Part shown: positions 48,630 to 57,806 of the stretch, piece after piece
Position numbering within the stretch: position 1 is the stretch's first letter
How the letters are laid out: every line of letters starts with the position of its first letter
NCBI GenBank assembly: GCA_903828785.1
Contig: CAIKNP010000001.1
Coordinates: forward strand, 124,001-188,000
Direction: 5' to 3'
Source: an uncultured Actinomycetes bacterium
Lineage (GTDB): Bacteria > Actinomycetota > Acidimicrobiia > Acidimicrobiales > RAAP-2
DNA: 64,000 bases
Program-made: the position numbers and the translations under genes
Notes under the pieces: generated by a model
The model's input: the letters and a program-made list of their open reading frames with translations, nothing else
Databases searched by the model: none
Told to the model about the DNA's origin: nothing

Positions 48630-48656
48630 CAATTTGACCGAATCAAATTGACTATA
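48630..48656 (-). promoter_or_regulatory. Promoter -10 TATAGT with operator CAATTTGA-N5-TCAAATTG
   Basis: Perfect 8-bp inverted repeat just downstream of TATAGT on the minus strand, upstream of the peptide SBP gene. Confidence 0.55.
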
Positions 48657-48729
48657 GCATTTCCTACTTCCGTGCAGTCTTTGCCCCAGCGAAGTGAAAC
48701 AGAAAACTGTTCAGCTGATCACAGCAATC

Positions 48730-49518
48730 CTAAAGGCGCGGTGAGAAGCGACCGTCCGCCGCTAGCCAACCGCCATCAACCACCAGGTAGGTACCGGTTA
48801 CGTAGCTGCTGGCCGGGGAGGCTAAGAAGACGGTGGCACCCACCAATTCTTCGGGCTGGGCCCAACGACCCAGGACCGACTTTTGGGCGTAGGCGTCGTA
48901 CCACTCGGCGTCCGCCTTGATGGGGGCGGTAAGCGCGGTATCCACTACGCCCGGCGCGATGACATTCACGCGCACCCCGGCGGGACCCATCTCCGCGGCG
49001 GCGGCGCGAACGAGTTGCAAGACACCGGCCTTCGTCGCGGCGTAGACACCCTGACCTGGCTCAACGACTTTGGCGCGAATGCTCGAAAAGACAATTATGC
49101 TCCCCCGCCCCCGCTCGGTCATTACGGCACCGAATTCTCGCAGGACGAGGAATGTCCCCTCCAGATTCAGCTGCTCCACTTTGCGAAACTCGTCGAGCGT
49201 CAAGTTGGCGATACGTTTGCGCACATTCGTGGCCGCAGTCAGGACGACAATGTCCACCGCACCGATTTCGGCGGCCCCGCGGCGCACGTCGGACTCGTCC
49301 GTCACATCCAGCACTCGACTGGATGCCCGACCGTTCGAAGCCCGAATAGTCGCTGCCACTTCGTCAGCCGTGACTTGCTGGACGTCCGCACAAATAACTT
49401 CGGCTCCGTAGGCGGCGAGACCCTGTGCCACCACGCCACCTATTCCGCCCGACCCAATCACGAGCGCTCGCTGGCCGTGAAGGTCAAAGAGTGAACCGAG
49501 TGGCTTTGAAAATGACAT
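48730..49518 (-). CDS. SDR family oxidoreductase
   Basis: GQRALVIGSGGIGGVVAQGLAAYGAEV, YAATKAGVLQLVRAAAAE. Confidence 0.94.
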   Translation of the reverse strand: MSFSKPLGSLFDLHGQRALVIGSGGIGGVVAQGLAAYGAEVICADVQQVTADEVAATIRASNGRASSRVLDVTDESDVRRGAAEIGAVDIVVLTAATNVRKRIANLTLDEFRKVEQLNLEGTFLVLREFGAVMTERGRGSIIVFSSIRAKVVEPGQGVYAATKAGVLQLVRAAAAEMGPAGVRVNVIAPGVVDTALTAPIKADAEWYDAYAQKSVLGRWAQPEELVGATVFLASPASSYVTGTYLVVDGGWLAADGRFSPRL

Positions 49519-49623
49519 TGAACTCTCCTCGACTACGCGGCGCAATCCCTTCACTTTAGACAATGCCCTTCGAGTTACCAGGACCAGAAGGCTGCGACCC
49601 TGTCTTAGTGCCCGGCGTGTCCT

Positions 49624-50181
49624 TTAAGGGAGAGCGTCGGCAATACCTATTGATCCCTGGGGGTTCACTACGGCGAGTGACCAGTGGTTAGCGGAGTCGG
49701 TGGAGACTTGTATCGATCGGGGCGTGGCAATCCGTTCTCCCCGAAAACCGTAAAGTTCTGAAACAATACGTGACCCAGGCCCCGAGCAGACGGCGACGAA
49801 GTGCGTCTTGACGGGGAGTACGGTGACCGTGGCGTTTCCGGAGCCCACGCAGCGCATGGCCACAGCAAATTCACCACCCGGAATGAGCACCACCGGCGCT
49901 CCACCCACGTAATCAGGACTTACCGCAATCGTTGCGCTCCCACTCCCGTGGCCCGAGTAATAGACGGCCTGGTCGCCAATAGCCGGCGTTGGGACCGCGT
50001 GGGGCGACTTGATACTGGCCACGTTGACTACCGCCACGCTAAGGGCGGCCAAAAGGAGCAGGGTCACCACGACCCACCCCAGAGGCGATTGCTGCTTCAG
50101 TCCTCGCACGGGGCTGGCCAGCAACACCAAGCCTGCCCCCGCTCCTACGACGACACTGAGAAGGGCCAGGACAAAATGCAT
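49624..50181 (-). CDS. Hypothetical membrane protein
   Basis: 185 aa with two N-terminal TM segments and an extracytoplasmic domain. Confidence 0.7.
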   Translation of the reverse strand: MHFVLALLSVVVGAGAGLVLLASPVRGLKQQSPLGWVVVTLLLLAALSVAVVNVASIKSPHAVPTPAIGDQAVYYSGHGSGSATIAVSPDYVGGAPVVLIPGGEFAVAMRCVGSGNATVTVLPVKTHFVAVCSGPGSRIVSELYGFRGERIATPRSIQVSTDSANHWSLAVVNPQGSIGIADALP

Positions 50182-50540
50182 ACCCTTGATGGTACCCAGT
50201 GACGACCGGGGTCAGTAGTCACCTTTAGGTGTTCGTTGGCGTAATCATCTCCTCGGTAATCGACCAGGCTTCGTTACAAGGTGATGACTACGGTGCGCAT
50301 CTCTCGCACACGCACTTGCGCCGAAGTCTTCGCTCGATCAAATCGCGGCGACGAGCCGCCGGGCCTCGCTTGATTTCCTTCATTCGACCGATGGTTCAGA
50401 AGGGGCATTTGCTCACCACCGGGTTACTAATTGGTCGTACTACATGGATAGCGCACGACCCTAAAAGCCAGCCAAAAACTGCCCCCCATTTTCTGCGACA
50501 ACCCTGAATTATTGAGCTCTAGATGCTCGAACTTTTTGAT

Positions 50541-50900
50541 CTAGCTTTCCCACTCATCAACGTGGCGGTTCCAATTCAGTACAACCGAAGTCGGGTTGGG
50601 CATTCCGTAGCGCTCCCAGTGCCCACAGTCGCAGTAGCCAGAGGCAGTGGCAGAGGCCTCATTCCACGCCTCAATCTTGGGACCGATGCTCACGTAGAGG
50701 TTGTGGCCGGGGCGAGAGCGGTATGGAGCTTCTTTGACGGGTTCGTCAGCCGGAGGGCTCACTGGTGAAAGGGCTGGGGGCTCAGCTGGGCGAACAGGTG
50801 GCCCTGGCTTGGCGGCAGGCACACCCCCGGCTTCCCAGCACCGACGCCCCTCAGAAGAGTGCTCATGCATGCCATGGCAGTGAAGGCATTTAAAGCTCAT
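50541..50900 (-). CDS. Hypothetical Cys/His zinc-binding protein with Pro-rich linker
   Basis: MSFKCLHCHGMHEHSSEGRRCWEAG...YCDCGHWERYGMPNPTSVVLNWNRHVDEWES; TAGCCT -10-like element 8 nt upstream of ATG. Confidence 0.6.
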   Translation of the reverse strand: MSFKCLHCHGMHEHSSEGRRCWEAGGVPAAKPGPPVRPAEPPALSPVSPPADEPVKEAPYRSRPGHNLYVSIGPKIEAWNEASATASGYCDCGHWERYGMPNPTSVVLNWNRHVDEWES

Positions 50901-51063
50901 GATCGTAGAGGCTACCAATCTTCGGTTAGTCGAACGCTGGGATGTCAATGCCGCCAAGCCCGCCAGAAAGAAGCGCGGGCGGCCACGCAAGCAGACGCTT
51001 TCGGTCTACGCCGAGGTCGTGCTCGGAACCGGTCGCTCGAACGCGCCACCGAGCGCGGCGTGA
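50899..51063 (+). CDS. Candidate 54-aa AT-hook micro-protein MIVEATNLRLVERWDVNAAKPARKKRGRPRKQTLSVYAEVVLGTGRSNAPPSAA
   Basis: Below track cutoff; KKRGRPRK AT-hook core; hairpin terminator 50 nt downstream on the same strand. Confidence 0.5.
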   Translation: MIVEATNLRLVERWDVNAAKPARKKRGRPRKQTLSVYAEVVLGTGRSNAPPSAA

Positions 51064-51112
51064 TGAAAGTCAACTCTTGACACCGGCGTGACCCGTCACG
51101 TCCTCGCTCGCA

Positions 51113-51139
51113 GAAGCCGCCCTCCGGGGCGGTTTCTTT
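51113..51139 (+). terminator. Intrinsic terminator-like hairpin
   Basis: GAAGCCGCCC-tccg-GGGCGGTTTC followed by TTT. Confidence 0.55.
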
Positions 51140-51175
51140 GCGTCTCGGGCAAAGTTCACGCGCTCGATGGGTAGC

Positions 51176-51226
51176 GAAAAAGCAGAAATCCCGGCCGCTG
51201 ACCACTTTGGGCCGGCAAACCGGGAC
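51176..51226 (-). terminator. Probable terminator of the tRNA-fMet gene
   Basis: Minus strand: hairpin GTCCCGG...CCGGGAT followed by TTTCTGCTTTTT. Confidence 0.5.
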
Positions 51227-51245
51227 TTCGGTACTGAATTTTTAG

Positions 51246-51319
<74 letters not shown>

Positions 51320-51376
51320 TTGGGACCACAATCCTACACGACTCGAGCGGATCGTCAAAATTGAGCAGACTCTGTC

Positions 51377-54271
51377 CTACTTTTTGCTCAGTGCCTTTTG
51401 CGCATTGCTAACGGCCACATTCATGGCATTGACGTCCGCTTGGTACGCTCCGAGCTGGCCCGCGGTAAGTGCGGCGAGTGCCTTGGTGTAGTCCATCGAC
51501 GCCTGCTGCAAGTAGTAGGTGGCACTCTGGCCAGACTTGCCACCCTTCGATCCACCCGACGTCCCGCCGCTGCTTCCTCCACCAGTGGCGACGCTGGCAC
51601 CCAGAACCTGGCTGAGGGCCCCCGACAAGGTGGGGGCGATGGCTACTTGCTGGTTAAACACCGCAATGACGTAGCGCAGTTGAGGCATGGGGTTCGTGGT
51701 CGCGGTGACGTAGAGGGGTCGCACGTAGAGGATGCTCTTGTCGAGGGGAACGATGAGGTCGTTGCCCAGTAGGACCTGGGAGCCGTGTTGGTCCAGCGGC
51801 GTAATGATTGACGACACCGTGGCGGCCTGCTGAATTTCGGAGTCGGCTTGGGCGGGTCCAGTTACCGGCGTTCCGCGTGGTGTTTCGTACACGTGGAGCT
51901 TGCCGTAGTCGCTGGGATCAGCGGTAGCCACCATGAAGGCGGTGAGTGTCTGGATGGTCCCCGCGTTGCCCGCCGGGACGAAGGCCAGGGACTCGAGCAT
52001 CTGCTGATGGCTCGCGAAGGGCAGTGAGCCCACCTGGAAAATGGGATCCATGGGAGCGTAGCCAATCGACACCGACTGACCACTGGCGTTGGTGATGGTA
52101 TTCACCCCCAGCGCCTGACTGGGGGTACCCGCACCAGTGGTGGGCGAGACCTCCCAGCGGTCGGAAGCATCGTAGAAGGAACTGGCCTTGGTGATGTGGT
52201 AACTGCCCAGCATCGCCGCTTGCACCGACAAGAGCTCCGAGGGATAACGCAGGTGTTGCTGCAGCGAGGTCGGCATCGCCGAGAGGGACTGGAACATCGA
52301 AGGGAAGATCGCCTGGTAGGCCTTAATAATGGGGTCACTGGTATCGATGACGTAAAAGTTCATCTGACCGGTGTAGGCGTTGATAACAATTTTGACGCTG
52401 TTACGCAGGTAGTTGTAGCTGTAGGGCAGATTCCCCTGGTTGACATTCAGCCCGTTGGCGTTCTGCGCGTAGGGATACTGGTCCGTGGTGGTGAAGCCGT
52501 CGAGCACAAAATCGACGTGTCCCCCATCGACCACGGCGTAGGGCTGCGAACCAATGGTCAAGAAGGGGGCAGCCTTTTGGGCCATGGCCGTCACGTCACG
52601 CACGAAGAGTACGCGACTCTGGGAGTTGATCTGACTCGAGATCAGGAAGTTGAAATTTCCGAGTCGCAACGTGAGCGCCAAACGGCTCAGCACTGAACCA
52701 ACCGAGACCCCGCCCGTCGCGGCGTAGTGACTCTCGACTGGGGCTCCAGCGTTCGAGCCGTTGTTCACCTGGTAGTCGAGTTCCGGTTGTTTGGTATTGG
52801 CGACCACCCAGCCGTCCAAGCCCGTGCCGAAGTAGATGTCGGGTTGGGTCAAGCGGGGGAAACCAGCCGTTGACGAGGGCGGTACGTTGGCGACGTTGAA
52901 GACGGGGTTGCCGGTTTGGTAATTCACTTGATTGGCCGCCAGAACCGCAACACCAAGCCCGTGGGTGTATTGCAGGTGGGTATTGACCCACGACGGCGAC
53001 GGCAAGTTGGCAGTGGAAAGTTCCCGGGCCCCAATGAGGACGGGGGTAACTTTCCCGTTCACGGCGTAACGGTCAACCGCCAGGGATGCGAAGTTGTAAT
53101 AGGAACGAATCGACTGGCGACGAGTCACCGTAGCGAGGGCGATCTGGTAGTCCGGATCCCAGAGTCGAATATTGCTCAAGGTGGTGGCGTCGGCCTTGAG
53201 TTCCTTCGGCGAGACGGTACTCTGACCGGCAAAATTTTGGTAATCGACGCCGTTCAGGTTGTAGGAGGCCAGCGTTCCTTCGATGTTGCGCTGGATGAAG
53301 GGAGCCTCCAAGGTGGCCTGAGCGGGTGAGACCTTGAGCGATTGCAAAAGCGTGGGGTACAGCACGCCGATAATCAAGGCCACGAAGGCCCACAGGCCCA
53401 CGGCCACCGCCGGCAAGGACCAGCCCCGCGAACGGACATTGACCAGGAGGATGATGGCGCAGGCCACCGAGAGATACATCAAAATAGTCTGCGCCGGCAT
53501 GCGGGCGTGGACGTCGGTGTAGCCAGCACCTTCGACCCCACCATTGGCGGAGGTCAATAAGTGCCAGCGAGCGATGAGGTACCCAACAGCCTTGAGCAGG
53601 GCGATACCCGCCCCCAGAACACTGAGGTGGGCCTTGACCCGAGGCGAAACTCGGGGGGCGCTGCCGGCGGGACGAATGCCCCCGTTGAAGAAGTGGAAAA
53701 CGGCACTGACGAACAGGGTGACGAACAGCGACACCAGCAGCCAGGTAGCGATGAAGGAGAGAAAGGGCAGGGTGAAAACGTAGAAACCAGTATTGAGATG
53801 AAAAATCGGATCGCTCGTCGTGAAGTTTTGGTGGTGACGAAATAGCAAGTAGGCCTGCCACTGATTGGAAGCATTGAGTCCAGCGATGAGCCCCATGACC
53901 ACGGCGACCAGTGCGTAGAGACGCACGGCTCGGGGGCGAACCGCCGTCTGAAAGCGTCGAACTACTTCATCCTCGGGATTAAAGGCCAGGTCACGAGCCC
54001 CGAAGCGATCCGTCAACATCAAGTTGACCCAGATCAAAATGGCGAACACCAGCCCAAAGCTCACGCCTAAGAACACGCGGGTCCAGAAGATGCCACTAAA
54101 GACCTCACCGATACCAGCTTGGGAGAACCACATCTGGTCGGTCCACAAAACCGCGAGGGAGCGCAGGGAGGTGAAGAGTACCAATAACACGCCCACCAAG
54201 GCGCCCAGGAGGACGCGGGGAGAGAGGCGCCCGAATCGGCGCGACGTTACGGGGGAATCAGAAGTGGTCAC
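51377..54271 (-). CDS. UPF0182 family membrane protein (Rv3193c-like)
   Basis: 964 aa; SLRSLAVLWTDQMWFSQAGIGEVFSGIFWTRV; long extracytoplasmic domain. Confidence 0.93.
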   Translation of the reverse strand: MTTSDSPVTSRRFGRLSPRVLLGALVGVLLVLFTSLRSLAVLWTDQMWFSQAGIGEVFSGIFWTRVFLGVSFGLVFAILIWVNLMLTDRFGARDLAFNPEDEVVRRFQTAVRPRAVRLYALVAVVMGLIAGLNASNQWQAYLLFRHHQNFTTSDPIFHLNTGFYVFTLPFLSFIATWLLVSLFVTLFVSAVFHFFNGGIRPAGSAPRVSPRVKAHLSVLGAGIALLKAVGYLIARWHLLTSANGGVEGAGYTDVHARMPAQTILMYLSVACAIILLVNVRSRGWSLPAVAVGLWAFVALIIGVLYPTLLQSLKVSPAQATLEAPFIQRNIEGTLASYNLNGVDYQNFAGQSTVSPKELKADATTLSNIRLWDPDYQIALATVTRRQSIRSYYNFASLAVDRYAVNGKVTPVLIGARELSTANLPSPSWVNTHLQYTHGLGVAVLAANQVNYQTGNPVFNVANVPPSSTAGFPRLTQPDIYFGTGLDGWVVANTKQPELDYQVNNGSNAGAPVESHYAATGGVSVGSVLSRLALTLRLGNFNFLISSQINSQSRVLFVRDVTAMAQKAAPFLTIGSQPYAVVDGGHVDFVLDGFTTTDQYPYAQNANGLNVNQGNLPYSYNYLRNSVKIVINAYTGQMNFYVIDTSDPIIKAYQAIFPSMFQSLSAMPTSLQQHLRYPSELLSVQAAMLGSYHITKASSFYDASDRWEVSPTTGAGTPSQALGVNTITNASGQSVSIGYAPMDPIFQVGSLPFASHQQMLESLAFVPAGNAGTIQTLTAFMVATADPSDYGKLHVYETPRGTPVTGPAQADSEIQQAATVSSIITPLDQHGSQVLLGNDLIVPLDKSILYVRPLYVTATTNPMPQLRYVIAVFNQQVAIAPTLSGALSQVLGASVATGGGSSGGTSGGSKGGKSGQSATYYLQQASMDYTKALAALTAGQLGAYQADVNAMNVAVSNAQKALSKK

Positions 54272-54296
54272 GACCTGAGCCTAGGCCGAACTTTGA

Positions 54297-55964
54297 CTAA
54301 ACGGGCACCACGGTGCACGCGCACCCCGCGTGAAGAGGGGGGTAGAGCGAACCACTGGGAAAAGCTTGCCCACTCACCCGAGGAGGGGCGGCGGCGTCAA
54401 GGGCGCACGCGTCACAAGGCGCGTCGTTCGGAGCGGCCAAAAAGCGCACACTGCCACCGACGGCGGTGGCGGTAACGCCAATGTGAAAAGCCCGTCGCGC
54501 GGCGTCAGTACAGAGTCGCTCAATGCGGGCCCCGCGCCACTCCTTGTACGCCGCGTTGGCGCGATCAGTGGCTTCCCCATTGCCGTCGGCCATAAAACGC
54601 TTGCGCAAGGCCAGCACGATGGTGACGGCGAGGTCGGCGGCGCAGTCGTTTATAGCCATTTGATCGACCAGACTCGCGGCCGCACCCGTTTCGCTGGAGG
54701 CGAAGCGTACACCGGCGTTCGCCGACTCGGCCAAGGATTCAATAGCGGCGCTCGCGTAGCGAGCACGCTGGGCCAGCTCGTCTTCGAGCTCGTTCGTGAT
54801 AGGTCCCTTCACGTCGCGAAGTCGCTCAAGCGTGACGTTCTGGTCGTCTTGTAAGGCTCGCTTCACCTTGCGCGTGAGACCCGCCAGGGCTTCGTCGAGT
54901 GCCGCGTCGCGGCGGGCGAAAAGTTCCCCGTCCGGTGTTTCGAGTTTCGCCGGAGCGGCTTTCTTAGGAGCCACGGGGGCAGCCCCCCGTTCTTCCAGGG
55001 TGGCTTTGCGAAGTCGAGCAAAAATTTCATTCACCACGTCAGTCGCGTCGGGGTCCTCTTCGACGAACTCCTCCACCGCGGCCTTCTTCTTGGCGACGGA
55101 GGTGACCTTCTCGGTGGGGGCGGTGGGCTCCGCCGGCAAGAGAGTGACCGACGAGGATTTGGGCATAGGGGCGAGGGTCGCTTCGGGGACCACACGTATC
55201 GGAGCCACCGCCAGAATTTCTTCTTCGCTGGGTTCAGGCACCGGCTTGGCGAGGCGCAGTGCGTCGAGAGCGGCCTGACGAGCCTGCTCGTCCGAGTTCG
55301 TAATCGCTCCGAGCAAGGTGTCGGCTTGATCACGCACGCCCTGCACGAAGGTGGCGAGGGAGTCTCGAGCGGCCCGCAGCTGCTCAATTTGCAAGCTGAG
55401 GGCCTTGCGACGCACCGCGAGGTCGTTCAGAATTGTGCGACGCGCTTCGTTGGCTTGATCGACGATGGCGCGGCCCTGTTCGCGACCACGCTCCACCAGA
55501 GAGTCACCATTAATTTTGGCGGTCTCGATAAGCCGGTCGGCCCCGTTGCGAGCATCCGTCTCGAGCTGCGTCGCCGTTTGCTCCGCTTCGGTCAGCATCA
55601 TGGTGATGCGCTCTTGGGTCTCAATGAGGTGGTCGGACGCCCGCTTTTGTGCTTCGGAGAAGGCGGTGGCGGAGCGCTCTTGCGCTTCGGCCATCACTCG
55701 GCCCGCTTCCTCGTGGGCGGAGCGCAGGATTGCGGCACTCTGCGAGCCCAGGGCCGACATCAAGGTCGCTTCGTCGAAGGTCGGGTTCGCCGCCCGGTCG
55801 CGCTCGTCGGTCAATTGTTCTTGCAAATCGCGAATGCGCGCCTCGAACTGAGCCATTTCCCGCGCCACGGAATCTAAATACGAGCGAACCTCAACGGGAT
55901 CGAGCCCGTTCTTGCGAACCGTCGAAAAGGTAACGCGGGCTACGTCAGCCGAGGTGTGTCGCAT
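54297..55964 (-). CDS. DivIVA-like N-terminus, coiled coil and C-terminal phage Mu gpF / SPP1 gp7-like domain
   Basis: N-term VARVTFSTVRKNGLDPVEVRSYLDSVAREM; C-term ARIERLCTDAARRAFHIGVTATAVGGSVRFLAAPNDAPCDACALDAAAPPRVSGQAFPSGSLYPPLHAGCACTVVPV. Confidence 0.75.
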   Translation of the reverse strand: MRHTSADVARVTFSTVRKNGLDPVEVRSYLDSVAREMAQFEARIRDLQEQLTDERDRAANPTFDEATLMSALGSQSAAILRSAHEEAGRVMAEAQERSATAFSEAQKRASDHLIETQERITMMLTEAEQTATQLETDARNGADRLIETAKINGDSLVERGREQGRAIVDQANEARRTILNDLAVRRKALSLQIEQLRAARDSLATFVQGVRDQADTLLGAITNSDEQARQAALDALRLAKPVPEPSEEEILAVAPIRVVPEATLAPMPKSSSVTLLPAEPTAPTEKVTSVAKKKAAVEEFVEEDPDATDVVNEIFARLRKATLEERGAAPVAPKKAAPAKLETPDGELFARRDAALDEALAGLTRKVKRALQDDQNVTLERLRDVKGPITNELEDELAQRARYASAAIESLAESANAGVRFASSETGAAASLVDQMAINDCAADLAVTIVLALRKRFMADGNGEATDRANAAYKEWRGARIERLCTDAARRAFHIGVTATAVGGSVRFLAAPNDAPCDACALDAAAPPRVSGQAFPSGSLYPPLHAGCACTVVPV

Positions 55965-56021
55965 GTTGGACAGTATGCGGCGTTCTTCCATGGCTCCAGC
56001 CTACGGCCTGCGCGGGCAACT

Positions 56022-57176
56022 TTACGGTTTCGTCGGTGGGCTAATTGGGACTGGGACGGCACCGCCAATGCCACGCAGGTAGCCCAGAACCTCCCCCAGG
56101 GAGGCGACCCCAATCACGTGCAGTCCCTTCGTCGCCTCCGCGCGAGCGATCGACGCCTCTCCCGCTGGAACGAAGAAATACTGCGCACCGGCCCGTTCAA
56201 CCGCGATGGTCTTTTCGGCGACACCACCAACTTCCCCCACGCGACCCTGGGCGTCGATGGTGCCGGTGGTGGCTATGAGGTGTCCGCCGGTAAGTGATCC
56301 CTTCGACAGGGCGTCGATGATGGAAAGGGTCATCGCCAGACCAGCTGAAGGGCCACCGATAGAAGAGGTGTTGACATTCACTTGTCCCGGAAAGTCGTAA
56401 CGAACGGCGTCTTCCAGACCAACACCGAGAAAAGATCCTTGCGGCCCCGTGACACCAGGACACGCCGAAGGCCCTAGCCCAGAGGGCGGCGCAACGGTCT
56501 CGAGCGAGACCTGGCGGCGGGGACCGAGGACCAGCACTCCCGACGACGTGAAGGACTGGTGAACCACGGTGAGCAGAAGTCGGTGGTGAGGCGGCAGTTG
56601 GTGAATGACGGCTTCGAGGGTGCAGGCATTGGGCGTGGCGATGCTGTGGCCCGCCTTGGGCGTCGTTGACACCGAGACAATCCGATCTTCCACTGCGAGC
56701 TTGGCGGGATCCGCCGGTGAACCGCTCAGTACCTGGGTGAGCACCGCGCCGTCCGGATGGCCGGGCACGGTCCAGCCCAAACTTCGAAGGGCGGCCACTT
56801 CGGCAGCGGTCTTCGAGTCCACCATCTGTTGGTAGCCCTGCGCGGTGAGTTCCGACGTCGGCACGCCAGGTTCGACCAGATCCTGACCGGGAATGAATTG
56901 CACGTGCGATTGAAGATGAAACGTCAGATACTGCAGCGCCGAGAGCTGTTGCAAGTAGACGTCGACGAGATAGATGTGATCGGCCCGAGGGTCGGTTCCC
57001 AAACCCTTCACGCTGATCAGGGCGGGGACGTTGGTGGCATTACCCGGTGTGATGGCGAACTCATTCAGTTGCCACTTTTCGAGCCCAATGACCAGCAGCA
57101 AGAAGGCGAAGGAGGTCATAAGTGCGGTCTTAACGACACGCTGAGGCTTTTTTGGTGGTGAGATGGTGTCGTGCAC
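56022..57176 (-). CDS. PDZ-domain Lon-like serine protease (Rv3194c/YlbL-like)
   Basis: SSIGGPSAGLAMTLSIIDALS (Ser) and GGVAEKTIAVERAGA (Lys); single N-terminal TM; GTG start at 57176. Confidence 0.92.
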   Translation of the reverse strand: MHDTISPPKKPQRVVKTALMTSFAFLLLVIGLEKWQLNEFAITPGNATNVPALISVKGLGTDPRADHIYLVDVYLQQLSALQYLTFHLQSHVQFIPGQDLVEPGVPTSELTAQGYQQMVDSKTAAEVAALRSLGWTVPGHPDGAVLTQVLSGSPADPAKLAVEDRIVSVSTTPKAGHSIATPNACTLEAVIHQLPPHHRLLLTVVHQSFTSSGVLVLGPRRQVSLETVAPPSGLGPSACPGVTGPQGSFLGVGLEDAVRYDFPGQVNVNTSSIGGPSAGLAMTLSIIDALSKGSLTGGHLIATTGTIDAQGRVGEVGGVAEKTIAVERAGAQYFFVPAGEASIARAEATKGLHVIGVASLGEVLGYLRGIGGAVPVPISPPTKP

Positions 57177-57806
57177 GATGACATCACGATACCGGACTAC
57201 TCCGACGAAACACTCCTGCGGGCTGGATTCTCCGCCGAGCCGGCGGACGGGGTGGTACTGCTTCAGGCCCTCGGTGCAGCGCGCAGCCGCAGTCGCATCC
57301 TCGCGTTGCGCGGGCTGGTTCGTCACGAGGCTGTGGACGAAACAATCTGGTTACGTTGCCTGGATGATGAGGACGTGGACGTGCGCCGCGAGGCCCTCAC
57401 GCAGGTGTCCCAGCACCCGCCCACGACGGCCATCGCACAACGAGTGACCACTCTTCTCGGTGACCCCGACGCCCTGGTCGTTGACGGCGCGGCCTTTGCC
57501 CTGGGTGAGTTTCTCTACCCTGGGGCCGTGGACGCCCTCTGCCGGGTGGCGCGCGATCACGAAGATGCTCGCTGTCGCGAAGCCGCTATCGCGGCCCTCG
57601 GAGCTATTGGCGATGACGAAGCGCGCGAAGTAATAATCGCCGCCCTGGAAGACAAACCCCCCGTACGCCGACGCGCCATCGTCGCCCTGGCAAACTTTGA
57701 AGGTCCCGATATTGATGCAGCCCTGGAACGAGCGAGCGAGGACCGCGACTGGCAGGTGCGCGCCGCCGTCAGCCAGCTGGGCCGCGACGACGAAAGCGAC
57801 GCTTAA
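57171..57806 (+). CDS. HEAT-repeat protein
   Basis: Repeated DxxVRxxAxxALG-type units, e.g. DEDVDVRREALTQV, EDARCREAAIAALGAIGD. Confidence 0.85.
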   Translation: MHDDITIPDYSDETLLRAGFSAEPADGVVLLQALGAARSRSRILALRGLVRHEAVDETIWLRCLDDEDVDVRREALTQVSQHPPTTAIAQRVTTLLGDPDALVVDGAAFALGEFLYPGAVDALCRVARDHEDARCREAAIAALGAIGDDEAREVIIAALEDKPPVRRRAIVALANFEGPDIDAALERASEDRDWQVRAAVSQLGRDDESDA

